Shown here one piece after another: positions 32,390 through 42,711 of a stretch of 64,000 nucleotides of DNA (its first letter is position 1; every line of letters starts with the position of its first letter). Origin of the DNA: Symsagittifera roscoffensis (lineage: Eukaryota > Xenacoelomorpha > Acoela > Convolutidae); the NCBI RefSeq assembly GCF_963678635.1, contig NC_087070.1:35345109-35409108 (forward strand). The letters are read 5' to 3'. The notes under the pieces were generated by a model, which did no database searches, was not told the DNA's origin, and saw nothing but the letters and a program-made list of their open reading frames with translations. Made by a program: the position numbers and the translations under genes.

Positions 32390-33740
32390 TTGTCCCAGTA
32401 CTTCTTGTTAGTGTCCCCAGACCACTGTTCCAAGACCCTTGCCCTCAGTCTGCTGTCCCAAGACTACTGTCCCAAGACCAACGTCCCAAGACTAGCGTCC
32501 CAAGACTAATGTCTCAAGACCACTGTCCTAAGACCAATGTCCCAAGACCAATGTCCCAAGACCACTGTCCCAAGACCAATGGCCCAAGACCAATGTCCCA
32601 AGACCAATGGCCCAAGACCAATGTCCCAAGACCAATGTCCCAAGACCAATGTCCCAAGACCAATGTCCCAAGACCAATGTCCCAAGACCACTGTCCCAAG
32701 ACCAATGTCCCAAGACCACTGTCCCAAGACCAATGTCCCAAGACCAATGTCCCAAGACCACTGTCCCAAGACCAAAGTCCCAAGACTACTGTCCCAAGAC
32801 CAACGTCCCAAGACTAGCGTCCCAAGACTAATGTCCCAAGACCACTGTCCTAAGACCAATGTCCCAAGACCAATATCCCAAGACCACTGTCTCAAGACCA
32901 ATGTCCCAAGACCAATGGCCCAAGACCAATGTCCCAAGACCAATGTCCCAAGACCACTGTCCCAAGACCAATGTCCCAAGACCAATGGCTCAAGACCAAT
33001 GTCCCAAGACCAATGTCCCAAGACCAATGTCCCAAGACCACTGTCCCAAGACCAATGTCCCAAGACTACTGTCCCAAGACCAACGTCCCAAGACTAGCGT
33101 CCCAAGACTAATGTCCCAAGACCACTGTCCTAAGACCAATGTCCCAAGACCAATATCCCAAGACCACTATCTCAAGACCAATGTCCCAAGACCAATGGCC
33201 CAATACCAATGTCCCAAGACCAATGTCCCAAGACCACTGTCCCAAGACCAATGTCCCAAGACCAATGGCTCAAGACCAATGTCCCAAGACCAATGTCCCA
33301 AGATCAATGTCCCAAGACCAATGTCCCAAGACCAATGTCCCAAGACCAATGTCCCAAGACCACTGTCCCAAGACCAATATCGCAAGACCACTGTCCCAAG
33401 ACCACTGTCCCAAGACCACTGTCCCAAGACCGATGTCCCAAGACCAATGTCCCAAGACCACTGGCCCAAGACCAATGTCCCAAGACCACTGTCCCAAGAC
33501 CAATGTCCCAAGACCAATGTCCCAAGACCACTGTCCCAAGGACAATGTCCCAAGACCAATGTCCCAAGACTGTTTCGTACCAAGACTGCTCTGGTCCAAG
33601 ACTGTCCCAAGGCTGCAGTGTCCCAAGACTGTCCCAAGACTGCTCTGTCCCGCGACTGTCCCAAGACCGTGTTGTTCCAAGACTGTCCCCAGACTGCAAT
33701 GTCCCAAGACTTCTTCGGTACTGTCCCAAGACTCGTCACT
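32390..33740. repeat. 14-bp minisatellite (CCCAAGACCAATGT) with higher-order structure
   Basis: About 95 copies of a 14-bp unit, with ATG/CTG variants. A distinctive run with ACTACTG, AACG, ACTAGCG and TAATG variants recurs at 32461, 32783 and 33063, i.e. 322 and 280 bp apart (23 and 20 units). The right end (33570-33740) degenerates into GACTG variants. It lies in the leader of element M, upstream of gag. Long apparent ORFs in several frames on both strands are a by-product: a 14-bp stop-free unit gives a 14-residue periodic peptide in every frame. Confidence 0.95.
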
Positions 33741-34617
33741 GAGTGTCGGGTCTCTTCTTCTTCGTTGTAGGGACTATTGAACCACTGTACTTTTTACCAC
33801 CACTTGAGCTCTAGTAAAAATTTTCCCAAAATCCCTATCTTAATGGTCAAAACCCAAATACTAATCCCCCTGTATTTGTCTCCCTTTCTATGTTTCAGGT
33901 TATTTGAAACCCTAAATTCCCCGCAGGTATCTTGTGATCACCTGTTCTTTAAAATGCCAACAACAAATTTTCACCAAAACGTAAAAATTTAGACTGGAAA
34001 AAATTTCAAAAACAGATGAATGAATTCTCCTGAAATTCAAGGTTGACCGATGTCAATCTTTGGCCGAAAAAATGTCTGGTACCCGATTGCCACGCGTTTT
34101 CCTCCCCCTGCTAGCGATCTTATAGGGTATCACAAAAACGGTCTATGTCCGTTCCCCCCTACCGATCCGACAAGGGTACCTATCTTAACCTGATTTTAAA
34201 TTTGGATATCCGCTTCTTATAACCAACGCGTGTAAGTATCTAATGTAACTAAATCGACGATGTCGAACAATTAGTTACCCTAACTTGTCCCCCCTTTTTA
34301 CAGTTTACAACCGCTAACCTCTAACTTAACCAGCCCCCCTGCTAACCTCCCCCCTCTTTAGCCCCCCTCTTAAGCCGAAAAATCCCTTAAGCGCCGGGTG
34401 CTAAACCTCTCGAGAGAAAACCGTAGACCTGTTTCCAGGCCTGCTTGTGTAAAAACTTCCTCAAAACAATGAGGCTCCGCTTATCCAACTTTACACTTAT
34501 CTCCTATAATGTAATGTGGATTGTAACGATACCCGTTGCCCAACTTGAGAACACCCCTGTGCGTCCTCTTGTAGTGATCCTGTGCTGGTTGTATCTGTTC
34601 TGCACTTGACAGCAGCA
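33741..34617. other. Element M leader, no gene seen
   Basis: Pyrimidine- and C-run-rich sequence with several CCCCCC tracts. No ORF or RNA gene that I can support. Confidence 0.5.
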
Positions 34618-34890
34618 CCACTTTCCCACTTGGCTGGTCACCTCTTCCAGTCAAGTCTCCTAGTGGTCCGGTTCGATCCTTGTGAACCACTTTCCCACTC
34701 GGCTGGTCACCTCTTCCAGTCAAGTCTCCTAGCGGTTCAGCTCAGTCCTTGTGAACCACTTTCCCACTCGGCTGGTCACCTCTTCCAGTCAAGTCTCCTA
34801 GTGGTCCGGCTCTGTCCTTGTGAACCACTTTCCCACTCGATCGGTCACCTCTTCCAGTCAAGTCTCCTAGTGGTCCGTCTAGGTTGCAAT
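34618..34890. repeat. 69-bp tandem repeat, about four copies
   Basis: Units start CCACTTTCCCAC at 34618, 34687, 34756 and 34825, exactly 69 bp apart, with few differences. Since 69 is a multiple of three it opens frames on both strands; these are not genes. Part of the element M leader. Confidence 0.93.
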
Positions 34891-35319
34891 CTATCTGAAA
34901 ACCCTTAACAACGCCCCCCACTCGGGCACCTTAATGAAGTCACTGGTTTAAATTGCTAGATTGATCGAAACGATCGGTCTTATAAAACAGTATCGGTATA
35001 CTGTTTAATTAATATAAAGGTTTGATCTAAATGATCCGTAATCAAAGTCACTGTCTTTTCGTTTTATGGTTTTTGTTCCTTTTTCTATGCTTTTTTCTTG
35101 TTTTTGTCCCCCCAGTTGCCCCCCCCCCCTTACTCGGTTAGCTAAGCCTCGTTCGGAGAGCGTACCAGGAAGTTTTCTCAAGTTTTCTTAAAAAGCTATC
35201 ACGGTACAACCGGAAGGTTTACACGTTCCCGCTGAACCGTACCACCGGTACTCTAGAATGGGCATGCAGCCCGGAGCTGTGTCAAGTGGGTTCGACTCCG
35301 TAGTCATGATGTCGTAAAA
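34891..35319. other. Element M leader proximal to the PBS, no gene seen
   Basis: AT-rich then C-rich sequence without ORFs. A GTGGGTTCGACTCC stretch (35287-35300) resembles a tRNA T-arm but no cloverleaf fits around it. Confidence 0.4.
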
Positions 35320-35335
35320 ACACCCAGGAGCGCCA
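35320..35335 (-). promoter_or_regulatory. Primer-binding site of element M
   Basis: Minus strand TGGCGCTCCTGGGTGT, complementary to a tRNA 3' end in ...GCGCCA. It lies 11 nt inside the 5' LTR. The same 16-mer sits 11-12 nt inside two family B LTRs (51343-51358, 54836-54851). The acceptor-end pattern is closest to tRNA-Asn, which is a guess. Confidence 0.7.
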
Positions 35336-35346
35336 TAAAAACACTA

Positions 35347-36243
35347 TGTAACAGTCGCCTACTTCGGTCACATATGAGTCTTAAGAAAAATAGGCCCTAT
35401 AACCATTGGCTCAAGAGTCAGGGACCTTATCTCTTGTGTTTTTCTACCTCAAGAACGGTCGGAGCCAATTCGGTTCGCTTGCGACATGAGACTAGAACCC
35501 ATTACAGCTTAAACGCTACTACCAAAATATCCCCCCACTCTAGAAAATAAGAACGTTCCCATACTTAGGTCTCAAAATACCCAAAATACACGAACGCCGT
35601 TAAAAACAGGGTCGGAACAATCCGTTAAGTTACTTTTTATTGGACAGTGGAGCTTTGATCCATTTCAGATGGATCAACCTAAAACTCGCCTTATCTCAAC
35701 ATAACAATCATAAAACACACTCGAGAAAATTAAATTAGGGACTCACATGTTGATGCACTCAAGCACAGGGAGTAATTGAATTGATAAGCAACTCGAGAAT
35801 TAGATAATATAACTAGATAAGTTTAATACTGATCAGTTTTGATAACAGAAGTAAGTTCTGACTCTAGAATTGGAATTTTTGCATGAACCATTGGGACACT
35901 CAAGCTGTCCACCTTTCCATTGAAGGCTCACTCTGGTTCGTTTCGAATAGTTGTTCTCTCTTCTTTTGATTATTTCTTCTCCTATTTCAGGATAGGACAG
36001 CTCTACTCGTGTCTTATTTTGTATCGGGAAATTGTGAATATCAATTTCCCGCTGTTTTATTCAAGTACTTTCCCGCGATTGTAAATCGGTCGTTCTGATT
36101 CTTCACTTTTGTGTTTTCAGTTGGTGCGAGAAAACTGAGCATGACAGGCTACATTCGAATTTTTGAAAATAAAAACTTCACTCCAAAATCACGTATTTTT
36201 GTGTCCCTCAAGGTCAAACTTCCAGATATGACCGACTGGCACA
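35347..36243 (-). repeat. 5' LTR of element M
   Basis: 35347-36224 pairs with the 3' LTR. The extra 19 bp to 36243 is included because the sense start TGTGCCAGTCGGTC also begins the diverged related LTR at 58129-58982. TG...CA ends, AC(T)GTTACA at the inner edge. Confidence 0.85.
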
Positions 36244-37645
36244 GTTTTAGCAATTTTCGTTAGTTCAAAATTTTGATTTGCTCATTTTGTTAAAACTCGA
36301 GGAACTTTTTACATTCAGATTCTGTTCCTATAACTGAACCAAGCACTCGGGCTCCTGCCTTCATCGTGTTTCCTGTTTTTGCGAAGATTTTCTGAGCTTC
36401 ACCGAGTTTTTCATCCTTGAAATGAGTTGGCATTTGGATGCTTCCACGTGATAGCCGAAAAATTTAACCAGTGATACAATTTTATCGAGGACGGTTTGTA
36501 GATTGTTTAATTTACCGACTGCGTTTCCGTCGTCTGCGTACCATTTCTGGATTACATCGTCTACTGATGAAGGTTTTATGAGGGGTATTATGGCTAGACC
36601 GTACATGTCCATTGCTAGTTGATCCCCCGGGTTGTCCCTTCTTGAGAATAGATTGTTTTTATTTTGTTAACGAACGGGTAAGATGTATTAGAGTAGGAGT
36701 TCTTAATCGCTGTTAAAAGAGAAGGGCGAGTTGAAAGCGTTTTCGGCATCTATCAGCTAAACAGCAGCGGCGGAAGTTTTGCTGTATTGATCTCTTAGCG
36801 TGTCGATCATATATTCAATGCCACATTTTTGTCCTAGACAGAGTTGGTACTTCGAACCGAGCGACATGAGTTCGTTTTTTAGGTATTTGGTTTTTGTTCG
36901 CCCTGTTATCCTACGCATAACTTCTCCTATGCCTATGGGTCCTACTCCTGGATTCTAATCTAAGGGTAATAATCTACATGCGTTATATGGTTCCATTAAT
37001 TCTGTAATTAGTTCTTCGGTGGCCAATTTTTTGGCAATTTTAGCAATTGTTTTTGAAATCTCAACTGATTGTTGCCCGAAGTGTGTTAAAATATGTCTCC
37101 ATTCATTTTCATCGAGGCCAGATGGTCCATGCAATCCGTGCGTTCTCATGGCTGCCTTCTTGATATGCTGACCGTTTATCTGATCAATTATCGATGGATG
37201 GAAAGGAATTGTTTCGTTTGAGACTGGTGTAATATAGTTCTCATCAATTGGTTTAGATGGTGGGTGCTTCTCTATGGGAGTTTGTTCTACTGTCTTACCT
37301 TTGACGATCTCGTCGAGCGAAAGAACGCCTTTGGATGTTTCTGTTAGTTTTGCAATTGCGCTTGATATTTTTTCCAGTATTCATTATTTTGTTGAACTGT
37401 TGTGGTTCAGTTTCAGTTTTTCTTCTAATTCCTTTCAACAAGCGCATTTGTAGCAGCGCCTTCCCTTCGTTATATAGACCCCCCTTCGTCAGGTCTCCGT
37501 TTTGCCATTGCTTAAGTCGCCTTGCTATTGCTTTGGAGACAGATTCATCATTTTCGGACTTTGTTTTGCACAGTAGTAAGTGTGGAAAAATCATTGCTGC
37601 CTGTATTGCGAAGGATTTTTCGTTGTTTTCTATTAGGCTGTTCAA
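36244..37645 (-). pseudogene. Reverse-transcriptase retroelement, N-terminal and palm regions (left of the element M insertion)
   Basis: Minus-strand blocks in order: a helical segment with ARRLKQWQNGDL and a short EGKALLQ-type stretch (37295-37645); HGPSGLDENEWRHIL and ACRLLPLD (36955-37149); the palm with QKWYADDGNAVGKL and ASKCQLI (36361-36612); then ARVLGSVIGTESE and KIAKT up to the insertion edge at 36244. These are motifs of a YADD RT family; the thumb and C-terminus are at 11220-12374. Several stops and frameshifts, including a probable Trp-to-TGA, make it a dead copy. Confidence 0.65.
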
Positions 37646-37681
37646 AGTTCTATTGAGGGTTTCAATGAAGTTATAACCAAT

Positions 37682-38089
37682 TTATTTTTTTGACAAGATC
37701 ATAAATACCGGTTTCCAGTGGACCACTTTGGTGTATGTTTTCCTGGTGGTTTCTATGAGTTCTGGACAGGGGTTTGACCATGGGTCTTGTATTGTTCTAG
37801 GTTCTATAGTGGAGGACTCTCCTGAATTTTGTGAGTGCGGGGCAGTGGAAGGTCGTGGGTGCATTTGGAGGAGCGTGGTTGTAGCTAGGGTTGGGGAATT
37901 GCATTCATGTTTATCGTTAGCTGAATGAAATTGGGAGGTGCAGCGATGACAACTGAAATCGTCACAGTGATCACTGCTGCGGGCTAAGCCGCTGCATTTT
38001 ACATGCTTGTAGCCTAGAAATTTGAAGCACCAAACACCTCCGCCTCGCAAGCTGTTTTTAGAAATAAGGCAGTGTGTTTGAGTAGCCAT
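37682..38089 (-). pseudogene. PHD-type zinc finger ORF of the RT retroelement
   Basis: 135 residues. The N-terminal half reads VWCFKFLGYKHVKCSGL, then spaced Cys/His ending FSCHRC. This fits the C4HC3 spacing of a PHD finger with one or two positions lost, placed between the SGNH ORF and the RT. Chromatin-reading fingers are recurrent in such elements and may guide insertion. Frame to the RT is broken. Confidence 0.5.
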
Positions 38090-38191
38090 TCTAGGAGGGA
38101 CAGTGGTGTCAATTTAACGAGAGAATTTATAGATTAAATTTGCAAAAAAATTTGTAAAGAAATCATTACCGTAGAACGAGAAATGGATACA

Positions 38192-38650
38192 TCACGGCAG
38201 AAAATTTGATGGGGTTAGATTTAGGTTGCGGTTAGATGAAACAATAAGTGTATGACGGTGTAAAAATCTATTTATCAAATTAAAAAACACATGATTATGA
38301 TTATAAGTTTTGCAGTTTACTTCGGAATTATTACAGTCCTGAATTGTTTTGGGGATGATCAGTGTCTTGGGCAGAAACTTGTTAGTGACGAGGTTAATCA
38401 AGTTTTTCCACTGCTGTTCTAATTCCTGTGGATGCAGCCTGTTGTCATTGTATCCAGCAACTATTGTTACTGTATTTAGGCGCTTTGGTCTGTATTGCAA
38501 AACTGTTTCATACAGATCATGAAGCGTTGCGCCGCGGTAGGAGTGAATTAATGATTTTACTAGAGGTGGTTTGATATATTTGGTCCTTGAGGTCCCGATA
38601 ACTAGTTTCTGTGAGAATTCAGGGATGCGTCTTGCCTGGAATTGCGGCAT
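38192..38650 (-). CDS. SGNH-hydrolase-like N-terminal ORF of the RT retroelement
   Basis: 152 residues. Shows VIGTSRTKYI (block I with Thr-Ser in place of Asp-Ser), SYRGATLHDL (block II Gly), VTIVAGYNDN (block III Asn) and a TLIIPKTI strand. This is the usual esterase-like module preceding RT in several retroelement families, but the block I nucleophile motif is altered and the C-terminal DxxH is not seen. Unrelated in sequence to the SGNH domain of elements P and M. Confidence 0.55.
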   Translation of the reverse strand: MPQFQARRIPEFSQKLVIGTSRTKYIKPPLVKSLIHSYRGATLHDLYETVLQYRPKRLNTVTIVAGYNDNRLHPQELEQQWKNLINLVTNKFLPKTLIIPKTIQDCNNSEVNCKTYNHNHVFFNLINRFLHRHTLIVSSNRNLNLTPSNFLP

Positions 38651-39094
38651 CTACCTGAAACACAGACAACTGGGGCGAGAAAAGAAGCTCTTTGGGGTGA
38701 TTTATGAACACTATCAATTAGGGTTTAAAATTTCTTAGGCAAAGGCGATGAGAAAAAAAAGGAGTGGTACAACCTGACGTCAATTTGGAGGTCGACTCAC
38801 CAGCTCACTCCATCTTGCGTCTAGTTACGCCAGGGAAACTTCACTTGCCTACGGCTGGGACGGCGAGATTTGGTAAGTTAACCAGAAGAGGAAAGCCCAG
38901 CGCGCATATGGTATGAAAACACACAAGCGAAAAAATTGAACAAAGAAAGACTATTCAATAAATTTATTACAACAATTAGGCTATTCAATAAGTTTATAAC
39001 AACAATTAGGCTAATGTAGAAGATTAAATCGAGAAATTTTAGGAAAACATAGCTTGTTGCTCATCTGGTACGAAACACAGAAAACGAACACTAT
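38651..39094. other. Intergenic; 30-bp doublet at 38951-39010
   Basis: No ORF supported. Contains two tandem 30-bp copies beginning CTATTCAATAA(A/G)TTTAT. Confidence 0.5.
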
Positions 39095-39566
39095 TATAAC
39101 ATTCGCCCGGAAGTACATATCGATGGAAAAAAAGCTAGGTTCTAAAACGACTGACTAGCGTCTTAATACAGCTCTACATGCTTTTCACCGTCTCTACCAA
39201 AGCCAGTTCTTTGTGTGGTTCTTTTAACATCCGGTCGACACAATTGTTACTAGTTCGGGCTATCGGCCTGAATGCTCAGATTAACTTAATAACATGCAAA
39301 TTAGTGAGCTCATGGCTGGGTCTCAGTATCCTTAGACCACAGTGTACTCCTAAAAACAGGGCTATTACTTATTTCTTATGTTACTATTGTTTTTGTTCAG
39401 CAGATAAAAATCATCATATCCAGCGGAGATGGATCAACCCTTTCCCTCAACTCCTAGCTTCTCGTTATCTGAAACCGAATTGAGATGTTATTAATTCAAT
39501 TCAGGACATAACCTGAAGCTAAAAGTTGTTAGAATGGAGTTTCGGTTTTCCTCCCGAGAGCCTAAT
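39095..39566 (-). repeat. Family B LTR copy 1, left part
   Basis: Begins TATAACATTCGCCCGG (consensus TGTAACATTCGCCCGG, which is the sense-strand end) and follows the family up to CCTCCCGAGAG. There the LINE at 39567-43192 interrupts it. The rest resumes at 43193. Confidence 0.75.
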
Positions 39567-39639
39567 TGTTGTGATAAAGTTATTAAATAGTTTCATATCT
39601 TGCAATGTAAAGACGAAATCGAGGAGATGCTCACTCTGT

Positions 39640-40282
39640 GTCCGATGTTTCTGGTGACTTGTGCGGGAAGTGCAACACAAAGTGGCGGTAACCAATGGAT
39701 TCAGTGTGACCTATGCATCCTCTGGTATCACTAAAACTGCTCGGGAATCCCAGTGGACCTTCTACCACAAATAGTAAAAGTTAAGTTGCTCCTGTTCAAA
39801 TGCAATATTCTTTTTTACAAAAGAAGTCTATTGTTCTTTCTTCTTCTACTATTCAAGAAGTCATAAAGGATGCTCCCTCTGAGCTTCCTGCGACTATTGG
39901 TAGAGTTGTCAAAGAAAGTATTGCCGAGTCTGTACCTGTTTCTGATCCGAGTTATGCAGCTGCTACTGCCACGCCTGTTGTACCTGTTATACCTGTATCT
40001 GCTCAAGCTGATAATCATTGGACTCATGAGTTGATGGTTGATGGTATTTCTGGAAGCAAAGGCGAATTCAACTCACAAACAGAGTCTCATATTTTCAATT
40101 TGAATTCTATTTTGTCACATCTTGGGAAAGAAAACCACGTACGTGTGAAGTCATTCAGACGTCTTGGTAAGAAAAACCCCGATGCGTCCCGACCCAGAAC
40201 TTTTTTTGTTGAGTTCTTGTTGAGTTCTTGTTCTGCTCGCAGTTTGATTGCAAGAAGCTTCTATCCAAGTCTTACAAGCTGA
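39640..40282 (+). pseudogene. LINE ORF1: PHD finger and RRM-like region
   Basis: Near 39650-39770 two frames together show DLCGKCN and GNQWIQCDLCILWYH then NCSGIP, i.e. a PHD finger broken by a frameshift and a TAA. The frame 39800-40282 continues with a hydrophilic linker and then VKSFRRLGKKNPDASRPRTFFV, the kind of basic strand found in the RRM-like domain of CR1/L2 ORF1 proteins, which bind the element RNA. Confidence 0.55.
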
Positions 40283-40404
40283 AAATTTATTGTTCTCCTG
40301 TTTATATTTAACTCCCGTAAACTCTCGTAAACTCCTCAAACTGAGATCTGATGTATCAACAAAATTCCGAAAAAAGAACTGAAAATACGTAATCTGAAAA
40401 TACG

Positions 40405-41217
40405 TAAGTACTCTTTATTACTGAGACATGGCTCTATAATGATATTACTTGCCATGAACTTTTCCCTTTTAACGATTTCGTTGTAGTTTCTCGCTGTAGC
40501 AGAATGAACGGTGTCCACGGTGGTGTTCTTATTGCATGCCGTAAAAGTTATTCTTTCAATCTCCTACAGTTTTTGTGACTTCAGTTGTTCAATTGTCATC
40601 AAAGTCAATCAGACGTTTTTTGGTTTGATGGTTGTTTATAATCCCCCTCTCAGTTCCGACTATCGCGTTGAGTCATCTACACTTATAAACGATGTTCAAA
40701 ACCATCATGATGAGGTGCTCTCACATCGGTCCGTCTGACCAAACTGTGTTTGCTGTTCTAGGAGACTTCAATTTAGCTGACGTCTGTTGGAGCTCACACT
40801 ATGCATCCTCTGAATATTCGATGAACATTTTGAGCGCGTTTGATGATCTCAATCTGTTTCAATTAGTGAATTTTTCCGACTATTTTGTCTGGTAATACTC
40901 TAGATTTTTTCTGGTCAAATGACCCGCAAAGATTTGTTGTCTATCGTTCAGAGAAAACCTACTCAGACCATTATCCAATTTTTGCTCATTTGCATGTCTC
41001 TAGTGACGATTGTTTTACACCTGATGTTTCAAAGCAAACGTATTCAAAAAAGAGTTTCAACACGGAATGTTTTAGTTGTTTGTTAGAACTTCTTTACAAC
41101 AAGTTGTATTCAAATTCTCAAAGTAATTTCCTCTCCACTTTTGATGTTTCTATTAAAGCCGCACTTGATGATTCATGTCCTAAAAAGAGTAAAAGAAGAC
41201 TTGATTTTCCTTATTAG
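40405..41217 (+). pseudogene. LINE endonuclease (exonuclease-endonuclease-phosphatase fold)
   Basis: Motifs in order: FITETWL, GVHGGVLIACR, VLGDFNLADVCW (40755-40800), then DFFWSND and YSDHYPIFA (near 40905-40990), the last carrying the catalytic SDH. Nicks the target for target-primed reverse transcription. Frames switch several times. Confidence 0.65.
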
Positions 41218-41917
41218 TACTCCTTTCATTCTATTCATTTAGCTTATAAATCAGAGCTCTGCGACGGAAAAAAATTTCAAATCTGTCTTATATGACCCCG
41301 TTAGAGAGTGATTTCACTAACTCAGTTGTTATGGATTAAAAAATTGCTTTTTCAGAATTTTTCTCCTTCCTGTCCTTCTTGTGCTTTTAAGTTCTTGAAA
41401 CAGTTTAAGAAGTCTCCAATCATTCCAAACAACCTTAATTCGTTGTTTGCGACGAGTCTATCAGTCACAATTAAGTGACAAGCTGTTTGTGACGAGTCTA
41501 TCAGAGAACTTTTCAACGAATGTTTTGCTTCTGTTTTCCGGAAGCCTGTGTCTTACTAAACTGTACCGACTGTTTCTCCTGATTCTGATATCAAATTATC
41601 GGAAGTCGATGTGTGTACGTCGGTTGTCAGTTCATGTTTACAATCCGTTAAAAACACCTGCTCTGTTGACTGTTTTCCTGCTTTTGTTTATAAATGTTGT
41701 ACGTCGTTACTTTCTCCTCTTGTTAGTTTTCTTTTTACATTATTATCAACATTTGCGTCTGGCTTGTTGCCTGGAAATGTGCTTTTGTTACACCAATTCT
41801 GACGTCTGGGTCTCTTAATAATATTACAAACTACAGACCTATCAGTATCTTACACCCCTCTGTTTATGTTCTGAGAAAGTTTTCTTCAATCATGTATATT
41901 CAAAGATTGGAAAACAT

Positions 41918-42711
41918 TTGTCAAACTCTCAGCATGGTTTCAGAAAACAGCGATCAACAGTAACACAGTTGTTATCGTTTCTTGACGAAGTATACCAGAC
42001 TAGTGATTTCAACGTTCCTACTGCTGCTGTTTATTTTGACTTTAGTAAAGCCTTTGACTCTGTTCGTCATGATATCATTCTAAACAAGCCATCAATGTAT
42101 GGTTTCGATCATGATTTCTTGTTACTTTTTTTCGTCGTATCTCTGTAACCGATCTCAGTGTGTTCGTATAAATGCGCACATTTCCAATCCACGTCCTGTT
42201 ACCAGTGGCGATCCTCAAGGCAGCATCTTGGGGCCGCTTCTTTTTCACCTTTTCATCAATGATCTGCCGGAGTGTGTAGAATTTTTCAAATGTTTTTTGT
42301 TCGCTGACGATACAAAGTTGTTTTCTACTGATATTACTTCTCTACAGCTTCATATTGATTTTTTTTACAAACTGGTGTGTCTGAAATGATTTATCGGTCA
42401 ATCACGATAAGTGCAGTCTCATTGTTTTCAAAGGCAATTTTCTTCGTCACGTGATGGTCAACAATCAGGACATAACTGCCTCAAATGTAGTAAAAGACCT
42501 TGGTTTACTTGTCTCTGATTACTTGAACTGGATGATAAATATCAATAATAAGCTGTTATCATGTAACAAGTCACTTCATTTTATCAGGCGCAGTTTTCCT
42601 TTCACTGTCTCTCAATCCACCAAGCTCATGTTTGTTAACATGCGTATAAAGAGTATTTTTTTATGCATCCCCTGTTTGGTTTCCTTCATTATGTTTTATC
42701 CGAAAACTTGA
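41918..42711 (+). pseudogene. LINE reverse transcriptase
   Basis: QHGFRKQRSTVTQLL, DFSKAFDSV (motif A), SGDPQGSILGPLLF (motif B), FLFADDTKLF (motif C, catalytic Asp pair) and, downstream, VVKDLGLLVSDYLNW. The SQHGFR and FADDTK forms fit CR1/L2/jockey-type non-LTR RTs. Frameshifts near 42110 and 42390 break it. Confidence 0.8.

Larger units (their letters stand above)
12375..36243 (-). mobile_element. Element M: giant (23.9 kb) Ty3/gypsy-like LTR retroelement carrying an SGNH polyprotein
   Basis: Two direct repeats of 877 and 897 bp flank an ordered set of minus-strand genes: leader with PBS and satellites, gag, zinc-knuckle/protease, RT/RNase H, integrase, macro-like domain, SGNH polyprotein. 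The LTRs differ at about 20 sites by eye (roughly 2.4%), so the insertion is moderately young. All genes are broken by nonsense codons or frameshifts, as expected for neutral decay of that age. The insertion lies in the RT ORF of an older retroelement, and the target frame is restored when it is removed. Known Ty3/gypsy elements are usually 4-12 kb; the excess comes from the 9-kb polyprotein and the leader. Confidence 0.85.

Noticed and set aside
32390-33740. CRISPR array
   Set aside because: Contiguous 14-bp tandem units with no unique spacers, in eukaryotic DNA.
32263-33780. Long proline/lysine- or tryptophan/glycine-rich repeat proteins on both strands
   Set aside because: They are the 14-bp minisatellite read in different frames; a stop-free unit not divisible by three opens every frame.
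34481-34908. Protein-coding ORFs over the 69-bp repeat
   Set aside because: Opened by the repeat length being a multiple of three; no motif, no supporting signals.
35280-35335. tRNA gene or tRNA-derived SINE near GTGGGTTCGACTCC
   Set aside because: T-arm-like bases only; no acceptor, D or anticodon arm can be folded around them, and the CCA-like end is the primer-binding site.
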